Shown in pieces: positions 51,589 through 60,220 of a DNA stretch of 64,000 nt. The translations under genes and the position numbers were made by a program. The notes beneath the pieces were generated by a model that had not been told where the DNA came from, ran no database searches, and saw only the letters and a list, made by a program, of their open reading frames with translations. Origin of the DNA: Opitutus sp. (GTDB taxonomy: Bacteria; Verrucomicrobiota; Verrucomicrobiia; Opitutales; Opitutaceae); assembly GCA_024707325.1 (NCBI GenBank), contig JANPZY010000001.1, positions 744,001 through 808,000 of the forward strand, written 5' to 3'. The first letter of the stretch is position 1, and the number at the start of each line of letters is the position of its first letter.

Positions 51589-52706
51589 TCAGGCGATCGC
51601 CGCGCGCGCCGCGCGACGCGGTTTCGGCATGTAGGGCATCGGGCACGACATGCCGTCGAACCACGTGCCTTCGACAAAGGTCGTCGTGGGAATCTCCGGC
51701 ACGCCGAATTTGTTGTGATAGAGCTGGCCCGCCAGAATTTCGATCGCGAGCGCTCCCACCGTTTCGTGGTTCTGACGCACGCCGGCCATCTTGCCCGAAA
51801 AATCTTCGAGGAAGACATCGACCAGCGAGAGATCGCGCGGGCAGCGCACGCCGAGCGCCGCGAGCGGCTCTTCGACGAACGACGCTTTGCTGATGATCAC
51901 CTCGGGCTGATACTCGTCGAGCCACCGCTTCAGCATCGTTTGCGGCACGACTTTGTGGGAGTTGCTCTCGTTCATCCACGCCTCGACGGGATGGAGATCC
52001 GGGAAGAGCAGCATCGGGATGCGATCGCTGGGATCGAGATGGCTCTGTTCGCAGAGGAATCCGGCGGTCCAGAGGTGATCGACGCTATGATCCCAGCCGC
52101 GGTGCATCACGAAACCGATCCGTCGATAGCCTGCGGCCATGAGCCGCTGCATCGCGAGGCGGACGACGCTGCACTGGTCATTCGTCACGTTGTGCAGCTC
52201 GGGTTGATGGGGAAGTAGTCGATCTTCACCGCGCTGAAGCGCGACCAATCGAGGTGCAGCGCGACGTCGATCTCGCGTTGGTGTGACGCGATGATGAGGC
52301 CGTGGATGCCACGTGTTTCGAGAATCCGACTGAGCCGCGCGTGCGTCATGCCGGGCTCGCGCAGCCAAAAATGATCCAATCGGAAACCGAGCTCCGTGGC
52401 CTTCGCCTCCGCGCCCGCGTAGAACTGCGGATGCGCGGTCACGTTTTTCCAGCCGTAGCACGTGTCCCAGTTGGTGATGTAGGCGAGCGTCGGCGGATTT
52501 TTCCGCGGCTTCATGTTCCCGCGGTAGGCCACCAACGCCTGCAGGAAGGGATCGGGCTGATAGCCGAGCCTCGTCGCGATTTCGCGGATACGCTTCACGG
52601 TCTCGCGCGCGAGTCGCGGATTATTGCGAAGCGCGAGCGACACGGTGGTCACGTGCACATTTGCCTCACGGGCAATGTCGGCCAGGGTAACTCGACGCTG
52701 GTTCAT
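51589..52706 (-). pseudogene. LacI-family regulator 3, broken by one missing C near 52213
   Basis: The HTH is intact: MNQRRVTLADIAREANVHVT and TVSLALRNNPRLARETVKRI. The effector domain proceeds through LAYITNWDTCYGWKNVTAHP and GIHGLIIASHQREIDVALHL to FSAVKIDYFP, then stops. One extra C in the CCCC run near 52213 would continue it as HQPELHNVTNDQCSVVRLAM, YRRIGFVMHRGWDHSVDHLW and RQNHETVGALAIEILAGQL. It is divergent from the GH8-GH67 operon and is the natural candidate to control it. It ends 4 bases from the convergent SGNH gene. True loss and base-calling error cannot be separated here. Confidence 0.83.
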
Positions 52707-52765
52707 CGGGGGAGCGTTGAAACGCACCCGCATCCTCCCCTCGCTTCAAGTCTATTGTTAGTGGC

Positions 52766-52775
52766 ATGTGCACAT
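52766..52775. promoter_or_regulatory. ATGTGCACAT dyad between LacI 3 and GH8
   Basis: A perfect 10-base palindrome, flanked by GC on both sides after one mismatch, in the 122-base divergent region. It is placed well for an operator used by LacI regulator 3. Confidence 0.45.
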
Positions 52776-52828
52776 TGCTGCTCTCGTTGAGCGACTACCT
52801 TTGCCTGATTTCCTGCCCCACCCTCCTC

Positions 52829-54070
52829 ATGCGTAGACTCGTCCTCCCCGTTCTTGCGTTCATCACCGCGGTTTCCGCCGTCGCAGCGCCCGCCCCAAAA
52901 GGCGCCGCCCACACCGGAAACTACCGCAATCTCTTTAAGGAATACCTCGGCAAATCCGACGCCGAGGTGCAGGCGAAGATCGAGAGCGCGTGGCGCCAGC
53001 TCTTCTACGGCGACGAAAACTCCGAACGCCTCTACTACCCGGTGCCGGGCGAGATGGCGTATGTGCCGGACATTAACAACAACGACGTGCGCAGCGAGGG
53101 CCTCTCCTACGGCATGATGATCGCCGTGCAGATGAACAAGCAGGAGGAGTTCGATCGCATCTGGAAGTTCGCGAAGCACTACATGTGGTATCCGAGCGGA
53201 CCGTTTCGCGGCTATTTCGCGTGGCACACGGCATTCGACGGCCGCCGCCTGAGCGCCGGTCCGGCACCCGATGGCGAGGAGTGGTTCGTCATGGCGCTGT
53301 TCTTCGCCTCTCACCGCTGGGGTGACGGCGAGGGTATTTTCAACTACTCGCAGGAGGCGCAGACGCTCCTCCGCACGATGATCCACGCGCACGAGGAGCC
53401 CGACCGTCCGGGCGTCACCTCGATGTTCGATCCCGTGCACAAGCAGATCAACTTCGTGCCGCACGCGCAGGGCTCGCACTTCACCGACCCGTCGTATCAC
53501 GTGCCGGCGTTCTCCGAACTCTGGGCACGCTGGGCCGCCGATCCCGCCGACCGCGAGTTTCTGAAAGAGGTCACGCAAAACAGCCGCGAACTCTTCCGCA
53601 AAGCCGCGCATCCGAAGACCGGCCTGATGCCCGATTACTCCAACTTCGACGGCACGCCCTACAAGGCGTTCTGGGGCAATCACGACAGTTTCCTCTACGA
53701 CGCCTGGCGCACGCTCTCCAACCCTGCGGTCGACTACTCGTGGTGGGCCGCCGATCCGTGGCAGGTCGAGCAAAGCAATCGTGTGCTCTCGTTCCTCTCC
53801 TCCGCCGGCTGGCCGGTCCCCGTGCTGTTCAAACTCGACGGCACGCCCTTCGATCCGCCGGGCCAGGACACCACGGGCATCGTCGCCATGGCCGCGACCG
53901 CCGCGCTCGCGGCCGATCGCGAAATCGGCGAGCCGTGGGTGAGGCGCCTTTGGGAAATGCCGGTCCCCTCCGGTCGTTTCCGCTACTACAGCGGTCTGCT
54001 CACGATGATCGCGCTCCTCGAAGTCAGCGGAAACTTCCGCATCTACGGTCCGGCCGCGGCCGCCAACTAA
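52829..54070 (+). CDS. GH8 exo-oligoxylanase (Rex-like)
   Basis: A 413-residue exported enzyme. Signal peptide MRRLVLPVLAFITAVSAVAA. The (alpha/alpha)6 barrel has DVRSEGLSYGMMIAVQMNKQ (acid Glu), YFAWHTAFDGRRLSAGPAPD, GEEWFVMALFFASHRWGDGE and YDAWRTLSNPAVDYSWWAAD. The segment with FWGNHDSFLYDAWRT and the 390-400-residue size match Rex enzymes, which release xylose from the reducing end of xylo-oligosaccharides. A signal peptide here implies periplasmic action. The ATG at 52829 is chosen for the signal peptide. The GH67 gene follows 20 bases after the stop. Confidence 0.88.
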   Translation: MRRLVLPVLAFITAVSAVAAPAPKGAAHTGNYRNLFKEYLGKSDAEVQAKIESAWRQLFYGDENSERLYYPVPGEMAYVPDINNNDVRSEGLSYGMMIAVQMNKQEEFDRIWKFAKHYMWYPSGPFRGYFAWHTAFDGRRLSAGPAPDGEEWFVMALFFASHRWGDGEGIFNYSQEAQTLLRTMIHAHEEPDRPGVTSMFDPVHKQINFVPHAQGSHFTDPSYHVPAFSELWARWAADPADREFLKEVTQNSRELFRKAAHPKTGLMPDYSNFDGTPYKAFWGNHDSFLYDAWRTLSNPAVDYSWWAADPWQVEQSNRVLSFLSSAGWPVPVLFKLDGTPFDPPGQDTTGIVAMAATAALAADREIGEPWVRRLWEMPVPSGRFRYYSGLLTMIALLEVSGNFRIYGPAAAAN

Positions 54071-54090
54071 ACCTCCCGCACCCCCACGTC

Positions 54091-56281
54091 ATGCTCCGCT
54101 TCGCTCCCCTGCTCGCCCTCGTCGCGCTCCTCGTTGCTCCCCCTCCGCGCCGACGACGGTTACCGTCTCTGGCTGCGCTACGATCGCATCGCCGATGACT
54201 CTTTGCGCGCCTCCTACGCGCAAGCCATCACCGAGATCGTCGTGCCCGCGCAACCCGACTCGCCGTGGTTTCCCCGCTCGATTCCTACCGCGCGCGACGA
54301 ACTCGTCGAAGGCCTTCGCGGTCTCCTCGGCGTGGATGTTCCCGTCGTGGAAAAACCCACGCGCGATGGCGCGCTCGTGCTCGGCGTGCTCACGCGCAGC
54401 CCCGAGCTCGCGGCTCTCGTGAGCGAGCGCGACAGCCGCGCCGCCGGCGAACACGGCTACATCATCCAACCGGTCGTGCGCGACGGCGTGCGCCAGACGC
54501 TGCTGGTCGCCAATCGCGACATTGGCGTTCTCTACGGCGCGTTCGCGCTGCTGCGCCACATCCAAACCCATCGCTCGGTCGCCACGCTCGCCCAGATCTC
54601 CGCTCCGCGGATTCACCTCCGCATGCTGAACCACTGGGACAACCTCGATCGCTTCATCGAGCGCGGCTACGCCGGCCAGTCGATCTGGGACTGGTTCAAT
54701 CTCCCCGACGTGCTCGACCCGCGCTACCGCGACTACGCGCGAGCCAACGCCTCGATCGGCATCAACGCGGTCGTCCTCACCAACGTGAACGCCAACGCCA
54801 GCGTCCTCACGCGCAAGTATCTCGAAAAAGTCGCCGCGCTCGCCGGCGTGTTCCGCCCCTACGGCATCCGTGTTTTTCTCACGGCTCGTTTCAGCGCACC
54901 GATCGAAATCGGCGGACTGAAAACCGCCGACCCGCTCGATCCCGCCGTGCGCGAATGGTGGCAGGCGAAATCGCAGGAGATTTATCAGCTCATCCCCGAC
55001 TTCGGCGGCTTCCTCGTCAAAGCCAACTCCGAAGGTCAGCCGGGCCCGCAGGACTACGGCCGCACCCACGCCGACGGCGCCAACATGCTCGCCGACACCA
55101 TCCTGACTCGCGGTGGCCACGTGCTCTGGCGCGCGTTCGTCTACAGCCACGAGATGCCCGACGACCGCGCGAAACAGGGCTACAGCGAATTCCAGCCGCT
55201 CGACGGCGAATTCCGCTCCAACGTGATCGTGCAGGTTAAAAACGGCGCGATCGATTTCATGCCCCGCGAGCCGTTCCATCCGCTCTTCGGTGCGATGCCG
55301 CGCACGCCGCTCGCGCTCGAGCTGCAGATCACGCAGGAATACCTCGGCGGCTCCGTGCACCTCGCCTACCTCGCGCCGCTCTTCGAGGAAGTGCTCGATG
55401 CCGACACCCACACCGCCGGCTCCGGCTCGACCGTTGGTCGGATCGTCGACGGCTCGCTCGATCTCCACGGCATCTCCGCCATCGCTGGCGTCGCCAACAT
55501 CGGCAGCGATCGCAACTGGACCGGCCACCCGCTCGCGCAGGCCAACTGGTATGCCTACGGCCGCCTCGCCTGGGATCACACGCTCTCGTCCGAAGCGATC
55601 GCCAAGGAGTGGATTCGCCAAACCTTCTCCAACGATCCCGACGTCATCCAACCGCTCGCCGCCATGCTCATGGAATCGCGCGAAGCCGTCGTCGATTACT
55701 CCATGCCGCTCGGCCTCCACCACATCATGGCCGTCGGTCACCACTACGGCCCCGGTCCATGGGTCGACGTGAAGGACGCCGGCCGCGCTGACTGGTCTTC
55801 CGTTTACTATCACCGCGCCGCCGTCGACGGCATCGGTTTCGACCGCACTGCGCGCGGATCCGATGCGCTCAGCCAATACGCCAAACCCGTGCGCGAGCGC
55901 TGGAGCGATCCCGCCACCACGCCCGACGAACTTCTCCTCTGGTTTCACCACCTGCCGTGGGACTACCGCATGAAGTCCGGCCGCACGCTCTGGGACGAAC
56001 TCGGCTTCTACTACCAGCGCGGCGTCGATTCCGTCCGCCGCTTCCAAAAAACCTGGGGCGGTCTCGAAGGAAAAATCGACGCTCCGCGTTTCACGCACGT
56101 GAAAGCCCTGCTCGGTCGCCAGGAACGCGAAGCCCGCGAGTGGCGCGACGCCTGCCTGTTGTATTTCCAACAGTTCTCGAAGCGCCCGCTGCCCGAGCAC
56201 GTGGAAAAGCCCGAGTATTCACTCGAGCACTACATGTCCGTGAAACGCCGCAACATCCCCGGCGACCCCGCTCGCCGCTAA
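54091..56281 (+). pseudogene. GH67 alpha-glucuronidase, signal peptide out of frame by one base
   Basis: The ATG at 54091 opens a signal peptide (MLRFAPLLALVALLVA), but the mature enzyme is in another frame from about 54134 (LPLRADDGYRLWLRYDRIAD). Removing one C from the run at about 54139-54143 joins them. The enzyme body is complete, about 700 residues: GINAVVLTNVNANASVLTRK, FLVKANSEGQPGPQDYGRTH, RAFVYSHEMPDDRAKQGYSE and DFMPREPFHPLFGAMPRTPL carry the GH67 catalytic region. It removes 4-O-methylglucuronic acid from xylo-oligosaccharide ends. It is co-transcribed with GH8. A start at TTG 54134 without signal peptide is the alternative. Confidence 0.9.
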
Positions 56282-56283
56282 GC

Positions 56284-56313
56284 AAAAAGCCCGGCGACCA
56301 CGCCGGGCTTTTT
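56284..56313. terminator. Bidirectional terminator after GH67
   Basis: AAAAAGCCCGGCG at 56284-56296 pairs with CGCCGGGCTTTTT at 56301-56313 over a 4-base loop. T tracts occur on both strands. Confidence 0.93.
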
Positions 56314-56477
56314 TGTCGGTCCCGAGTCGTGCCACAGTGCGGACCGGGTCGAGCCAAAGTGCGTCCCGAGTCGGGACAAGGTGCGTCCCACGTCGGGACT
56401 GGGTGCGGACCACGTCGAGGCAAGGTGCGCACCGGGTCGAGCCACGGTGCGCGCAAGGTCGCGCCAACGTGCGGTGC
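56313..56477 (+). repeat. 11-bp phased repeat array, copy 7 (15 units)
   Basis: Units include GAGTCGTGCCA, CAGTGCGGACC, GGGTCGAGCCA, AAGTGCGTCCC, GAGTCGGGACA, GGGTGCGGACC and AGGTGCGCACC in unbroken register. It follows the GH67 terminator directly and ends 3 bases before the stop of the convergent SDR gene. Confidence 0.92.
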
Positions 56478-56480
56478 GGC

Positions 56481-57254
56481 CTAGAACCCGATGCTCACGC
56501 CGCCATCGACAGGGAGGATGACGCCCGTGACGAAGTTCGCCGCCGGCGAGGCCAGATAAACCGCCGCCCAACCGATGTCCGAAGAATCGCCCAAGCGGCG
56601 CATGGGCGTGCGGGAAAGAATACGTTCCTTGCGCGCCGGATCGCCGGCGAACGCCTTGCGCGACATCGCGGTGTCGATCCAGCCGGGCGCGATCGCATTC
56701 ACGCGCACGCCGTGTGGCGAGAGTTCGGTCGCGTAGCCTTTCACGAGACCGACATACGCCGCCTTCGCCGCCGTGTAGGCGATCACGAGCGGAATGCCGA
56801 AAAGCGACGCCATCGAAGCCGTGAACAACACATTGCCGCGTCCGCGCTGGATCATGCCCGGCGCGACCGCGCGCGTGAGTGCATGCGCGCCGAGCACATG
56901 CGTGCGAAAGATCGCCTCGAACTCGGCGTCGGACGTTTCCACCGCCGGTTTCTTCAAGTTTTGCCCCGCGTTGTTCACGAGACAGGTGATCGGACCGCGC
57001 GCCTGCTCGACGCGCGCGACGAGATCCGCGGCGGTGTCGAGTTGGGTCACATCGTGCACGAAATACGCGGCGCGCTCACCCAGCTCCTTCGTGGTGGCCG
57101 CGAGCTCGGCTTCGCGCCGGCCCGTGAGAATCACGGTGGCTCCGGCCGCGTGCATGGAGCGCGCGATATCGCGGCCGATGCCGGTGCCTCCACCGGTGAT
57201 CAGCGCCACTTCCCCACGGAGGGAGAAAATTTCAGGATAGGTGAGTTCACTCAT
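56481..57254 (-). CDS. Short-chain dehydrogenase/reductase, probably uronate-related
   Basis: A 257-residue classical SDR. The cofactor loop is ALITGGGTGIGRDIARS; CLVNNAGQNLKKPAVETSD follows. The catalytic Ser is in TASMASLFGIP and the YxxxK in YTAAKAAYVGLVKGYATEL. PGWIDTAMSRKAF and FVTGVILPVDGGVSIGF end the fold. As last gene of the GH35-GH115 operon (2 bases after the GH115 stop) it probably reduces or oxidises a sugar acid such as fructuronate or gluconate; that is inference from position. The ATG at 57254 is preferred to an in-frame TTG two codons earlier. Confidence 0.88.
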   Translation of the reverse strand: MSELTYPEIFSLRGEVALITGGGTGIGRDIARSMHAAGATVILTGRREAELAATTKELGERAAYFVHDVTQLDTAADLVARVEQARGPITCLVNNAGQNLKKPAVETSDAEFEAIFRTHVLGAHALTRAVAPGMIQRGRGNVLFTASMASLFGIPLVIAYTAAKAAYVGLVKGYATELSPHGVRVNAIAPGWIDTAMSRKAFAGDPARKERILSRTPMRRLGDSSDIGWAAVYLASPAANFVTGVILPVDGGVSIGF

Positions 57255-57256
57255 GG

Positions 57257-60211
57257 TCAAAAATGGCTGGGGTCGCCGAGAAACGGAGACTCGGGCGCAC
57301 CGAGATACGCCGGACGCGCGCGACCGGTCGTGATGATCACGCGCTCGAGCACCACGGCCGACGTGACGCGCCAGACTCTAAGCACGTGTGCGCCCGGCCG
57401 ATCCACGACGAGCGGCACCGCGACTCGACGCACGCCTTCCGCGACGGCGCGATTCCAGTCGGCCGGCGTCGCCTCCGTGCCGAGCCGCACGATCTGCGGC
57501 GGTTCGTCGTCGAGTGAAACAGCGAGCTGCAGCGGCTGGCCCGGCATGAAGTCGAGCGACGGCGCACACTCGAGCGTGACGGTGAACTTCCCCGTCGAAC
57601 GGAAGTAAACGTCGTAAGCCAGATGCGGCGCGGAGCTGCCGGGCGTGCTCGGTGCAGCATCGACGGGAAAAGTCGTCATGCCGCCGACACCGCGCCCAAA
57701 ATCGGGCAGCGTGCGCCACGCGATCCCGCCCGCGCGGTGCGCGTGCTGGTAGTTCGTCGCGTTGATCGCAATCACGCCGTCCGTTTCAACGAATCCGCGC
57801 GCATCGGCCGGCGTGCGTTCGAGCGGCACGTCGATCTGCAGCACGTTGCCCTGCGGCTCGACGGCTTTGACCAGAATCGTTCCACGCGTTTCGTCAGCCG
57901 GCACCGCGGACCAATCGATCGACACCTGCACGCGCACGTCGGGACCGAGTTCACCGGACGTGGAGGAAACCTTGATCCACGGCGCGCCAGGCTCCACGGC
58001 AAAGCGCACGGGCTGCGTGCCGCGATTGAACACCTCGAACCAGCGCGTGTCCGATCCGTGCTCCGAAAGCGGCGGAAGTTTCGCGACCGCCGAAACGGGA
58101 TAATCGCCGGGGCGCGCGTCGGGATCGCCTTCGACCGCAAGCGCGAGCACCGCGCCGCGCGCGGGCTGCACTTCCGTGACCGCGGGCATGACGTTGGCGG
58201 CCGGCTGCTGCCAGATCGTGTAACCGAGGTGCGCCTGCGCCATGAGGTGACGCCACTTGCCGCCCGCGAAGTCCTCATCCCAGAAGCGCGTGAGTTCGGC
58301 GTCCTCCCGGAAAAGTGCGCGCACGCGCTCCGCCTCGGCAAGGGTGCTCGCACGGCCTTGGTGCGCAAAGAGCCGGTTGCGCGCGGCGTGGCGGTGAATC
58401 GCGTTCACCGTGGCCGAGGCTTTGATCGGATGCAGCACGAGCTGGTAAAACGCATCGTGCGCCTCGCGCGGGAGCGCGGCGCGGACTTTTTCAGCGCGCG
58501 TGACGAGCTCACGCCAGGCCGCGTCGATCCGGTTGGATTCGTTGTAGTTCACGACGCTATAGGTCTCCGGCGAAAGGAGCTCGGGCTTGCGGCGGTAGTT
58601 ATATTTTGGATACGCAGCGAGCAGCGCCGCGATTTCACGCGCGTGCTCCGGCCCAAACTCACGCGCCGCCCACGCACGGGCGAAGTCCTCCGTGCGATCG
58701 ACCCGCCAGCGCGCGGGGTGCCACGCATAGGAGAGGAAGAACTCGATCGGAAACTCCATCGGCTTCAGGTCGCCGACGTTGACGATCCAGATGCGGTCGG
58801 CGCCGTAACGCCACGCGAGGTGCATCTGCTCGGCGATCTTCGTGATCGGAATCGTGTTGAGCCATTTGTAGCTGCGCGGCCCGCCGACGTAGTCGAAGTG
58901 GTAGTAAACGCCGGCGCCACCGGCGCGGTTGCGCTCTGCCGGCGTGGGCAGGCGGCGGATGTTGCCCCAGTTGTCGTCGCACCAGAGCAGCGTGATGTCG
59001 TCCGGCACACGCATGCCGCGCTCGTAATACTCCTGCACTTCCTTGTAGAGCGCCCAAAGCTGGGGAACGCGCGTGACGTCGGACTCGACTTCGCGCGCGA
59101 GGATCTCGCGCTGGTCGGACACGATGCGCTGCAGGAGTGCGATGTTGCTCTCCTCCGACATCGGCATGTCGCCATCGCCGCGCATGCCGAGGGTGACGAT
59201 GTTCTCGAACGCGCGATTGCGACGCATGCCCTCGGTCCAGAAACGCTTCAGCTCGTCCGCATTGGCTTCGTAGTTCCACTCGCCCCGACCGTGGCGACGC
59301 CACTCCTGATGCGCGCGCATCATCGGCTCGTGGTGCGATGTGCCCATCACGATGCCGTATTCGTCGGCGAGCCGCGGATTCTCGGGATCGTCCTCGTTGA
59401 ACGCGTTGTTCCACATCGCGGGCCAGAGATAGTTGGCGCGCAAACGGAGCAGCAGCTCGAACACTTTGGTGTAGAACGCGGCATTGTAGCCGCCGAACTT
59501 CTCGTGCGCCCAACCGGTGAGCGCGGGCGCCTCGTCGTTGAGGAAGATGCCGCGATACTTCACCACGGGAGGACCGACAGTGAGACCCTCGGCCGCAATG
59601 TGGATCTCCGCGCGATGACGCACCGGCACATCGGCCCACCAGAACCACGGCGACACGCCGATCTGTTGGGAAAGTTCGTAGAGCCCGTAGATCGTGCCTC
59701 GCTTGTCGCTGCCCGCGATCACGAGCACCGGCGCGGCGCCGGGCTGCGGCTCCTCGACCACGCGCAGAAGAAAACTCTCCCACTCGCCGGCGACGCCACG
59801 CACATCGAGTTTGCCGCGCGCAACGAGATCATCGATCGCCGCGCTGCGACCAAGCGTGCCGATCAACACAAACGGCGTGCGAGCGGACGCTGAACCTTCC
59901 GCTGAGCGCAGCGCGGGCTTGATGCCGGTGACGCGTTCGATGTCGGCCTGCAAATCGGCCGCGGCGCGGCGCACGCCCGGCCAGTCGCGTTCGTCGACGC
60001 GGAGTTCGGAGGCGCGTCCGGCCTGCACGAGCGGAAACGCACCCCGAGCGCCCGGTTCACTGAGGATCGACGGATCGCCGAGCGCAGCGCGCAGCGCGCT
60101 CACACCGAGAAGCGCGAGCGCGGCGAGACCGCAGATGAGTTTGTTTCGTTTGTGGATGGCTCCCGATTGCGGAGCGAGAATCTGGGTGAGGCGTGGGAGA
60201 AAACGGTTCAC
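57257..60211 (-). CDS. GH115 xylan alpha-1,2-glucuronidase
   Basis: A 984-residue exported enzyme removing (4-O-methyl)glucuronic acid from internal positions of xylan. After a signal/anchor segment (LICGLAALALLGVSALRAAL), an N-terminal GH67-N-like domain has FVLIGTLGRSAAIDDLVARG. The barrel contains FLNDEAPALTGWAHEKFGGY, LRANYLWPAMWNNAFNEDDP, YGIVMGTSHHEPMMRAHQEW, VTLGMRGDGDMPMSEESNIA and WCDDNWGNIRRLP, all GH115 hallmarks. The C-terminal beta domains (from about residue 700) complete the typical architecture. It lies 9 bases after GH35 in the same operon and complements the GH67 encoded on the facing strand. Confidence 0.94.
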   Translation of the reverse strand: MNRFLPRLTQILAPQSGAIHKRNKLICGLAALALLGVSALRAALGDPSILSEPGARGAFPLVQAGRASELRVDERDWPGVRRAAADLQADIERVTGIKPALRSAEGSASARTPFVLIGTLGRSAAIDDLVARGKLDVRGVAGEWESFLLRVVEEPQPGAAPVLVIAGSDKRGTIYGLYELSQQIGVSPWFWWADVPVRHRAEIHIAAEGLTVGPPVVKYRGIFLNDEAPALTGWAHEKFGGYNAAFYTKVFELLLRLRANYLWPAMWNNAFNEDDPENPRLADEYGIVMGTSHHEPMMRAHQEWRRHGRGEWNYEANADELKRFWTEGMRRNRAFENIVTLGMRGDGDMPMSEESNIALLQRIVSDQREILAREVESDVTRVPQLWALYKEVQEYYERGMRVPDDITLLWCDDNWGNIRRLPTPAERNRAGGAGVYYHFDYVGGPRSYKWLNTIPITKIAEQMHLAWRYGADRIWIVNVGDLKPMEFPIEFFLSYAWHPARWRVDRTEDFARAWAAREFGPEHAREIAALLAAYPKYNYRRKPELLSPETYSVVNYNESNRIDAAWRELVTRAEKVRAALPREAHDAFYQLVLHPIKASATVNAIHRHAARNRLFAHQGRASTLAEAERVRALFREDAELTRFWDEDFAGGKWRHLMAQAHLGYTIWQQPAANVMPAVTEVQPARGAVLALAVEGDPDARPGDYPVSAVAKLPPLSEHGSDTRWFEVFNRGTQPVRFAVEPGAPWIKVSSTSGELGPDVRVQVSIDWSAVPADETRGTILVKAVEPQGNVLQIDVPLERTPADARGFVETDGVIAINATNYQHAHRAGGIAWRTLPDFGRGVGGMTTFPVDAAPSTPGSSAPHLAYDVYFRSTGKFTVTLECAPSLDFMPGQPLQLAVSLDDEPPQIVRLGTEATPADWNRAVAEGVRRVAVPLVVDRPGAHVLRVWRVTSAVVLERVIITTGRARPAYLGAPESPFLGDPSHF

Positions 60212-60220
60212 GACGAGTCC

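Noticed and set aside
54089..56200. 700-codon minus-strand frame over the GH67 gene
   Set aside because: It is antisense to a fully recognisable GH67 enzyme. The valine/alanine/glycine/aspartate bias is that of a shadow frame.
57623..59893. 756-codon plus-strand frame over the GH115 gene
   Set aside because: It is antisense to GH115 with intact catalytic motifs, and the arginine-rich product has no domain.
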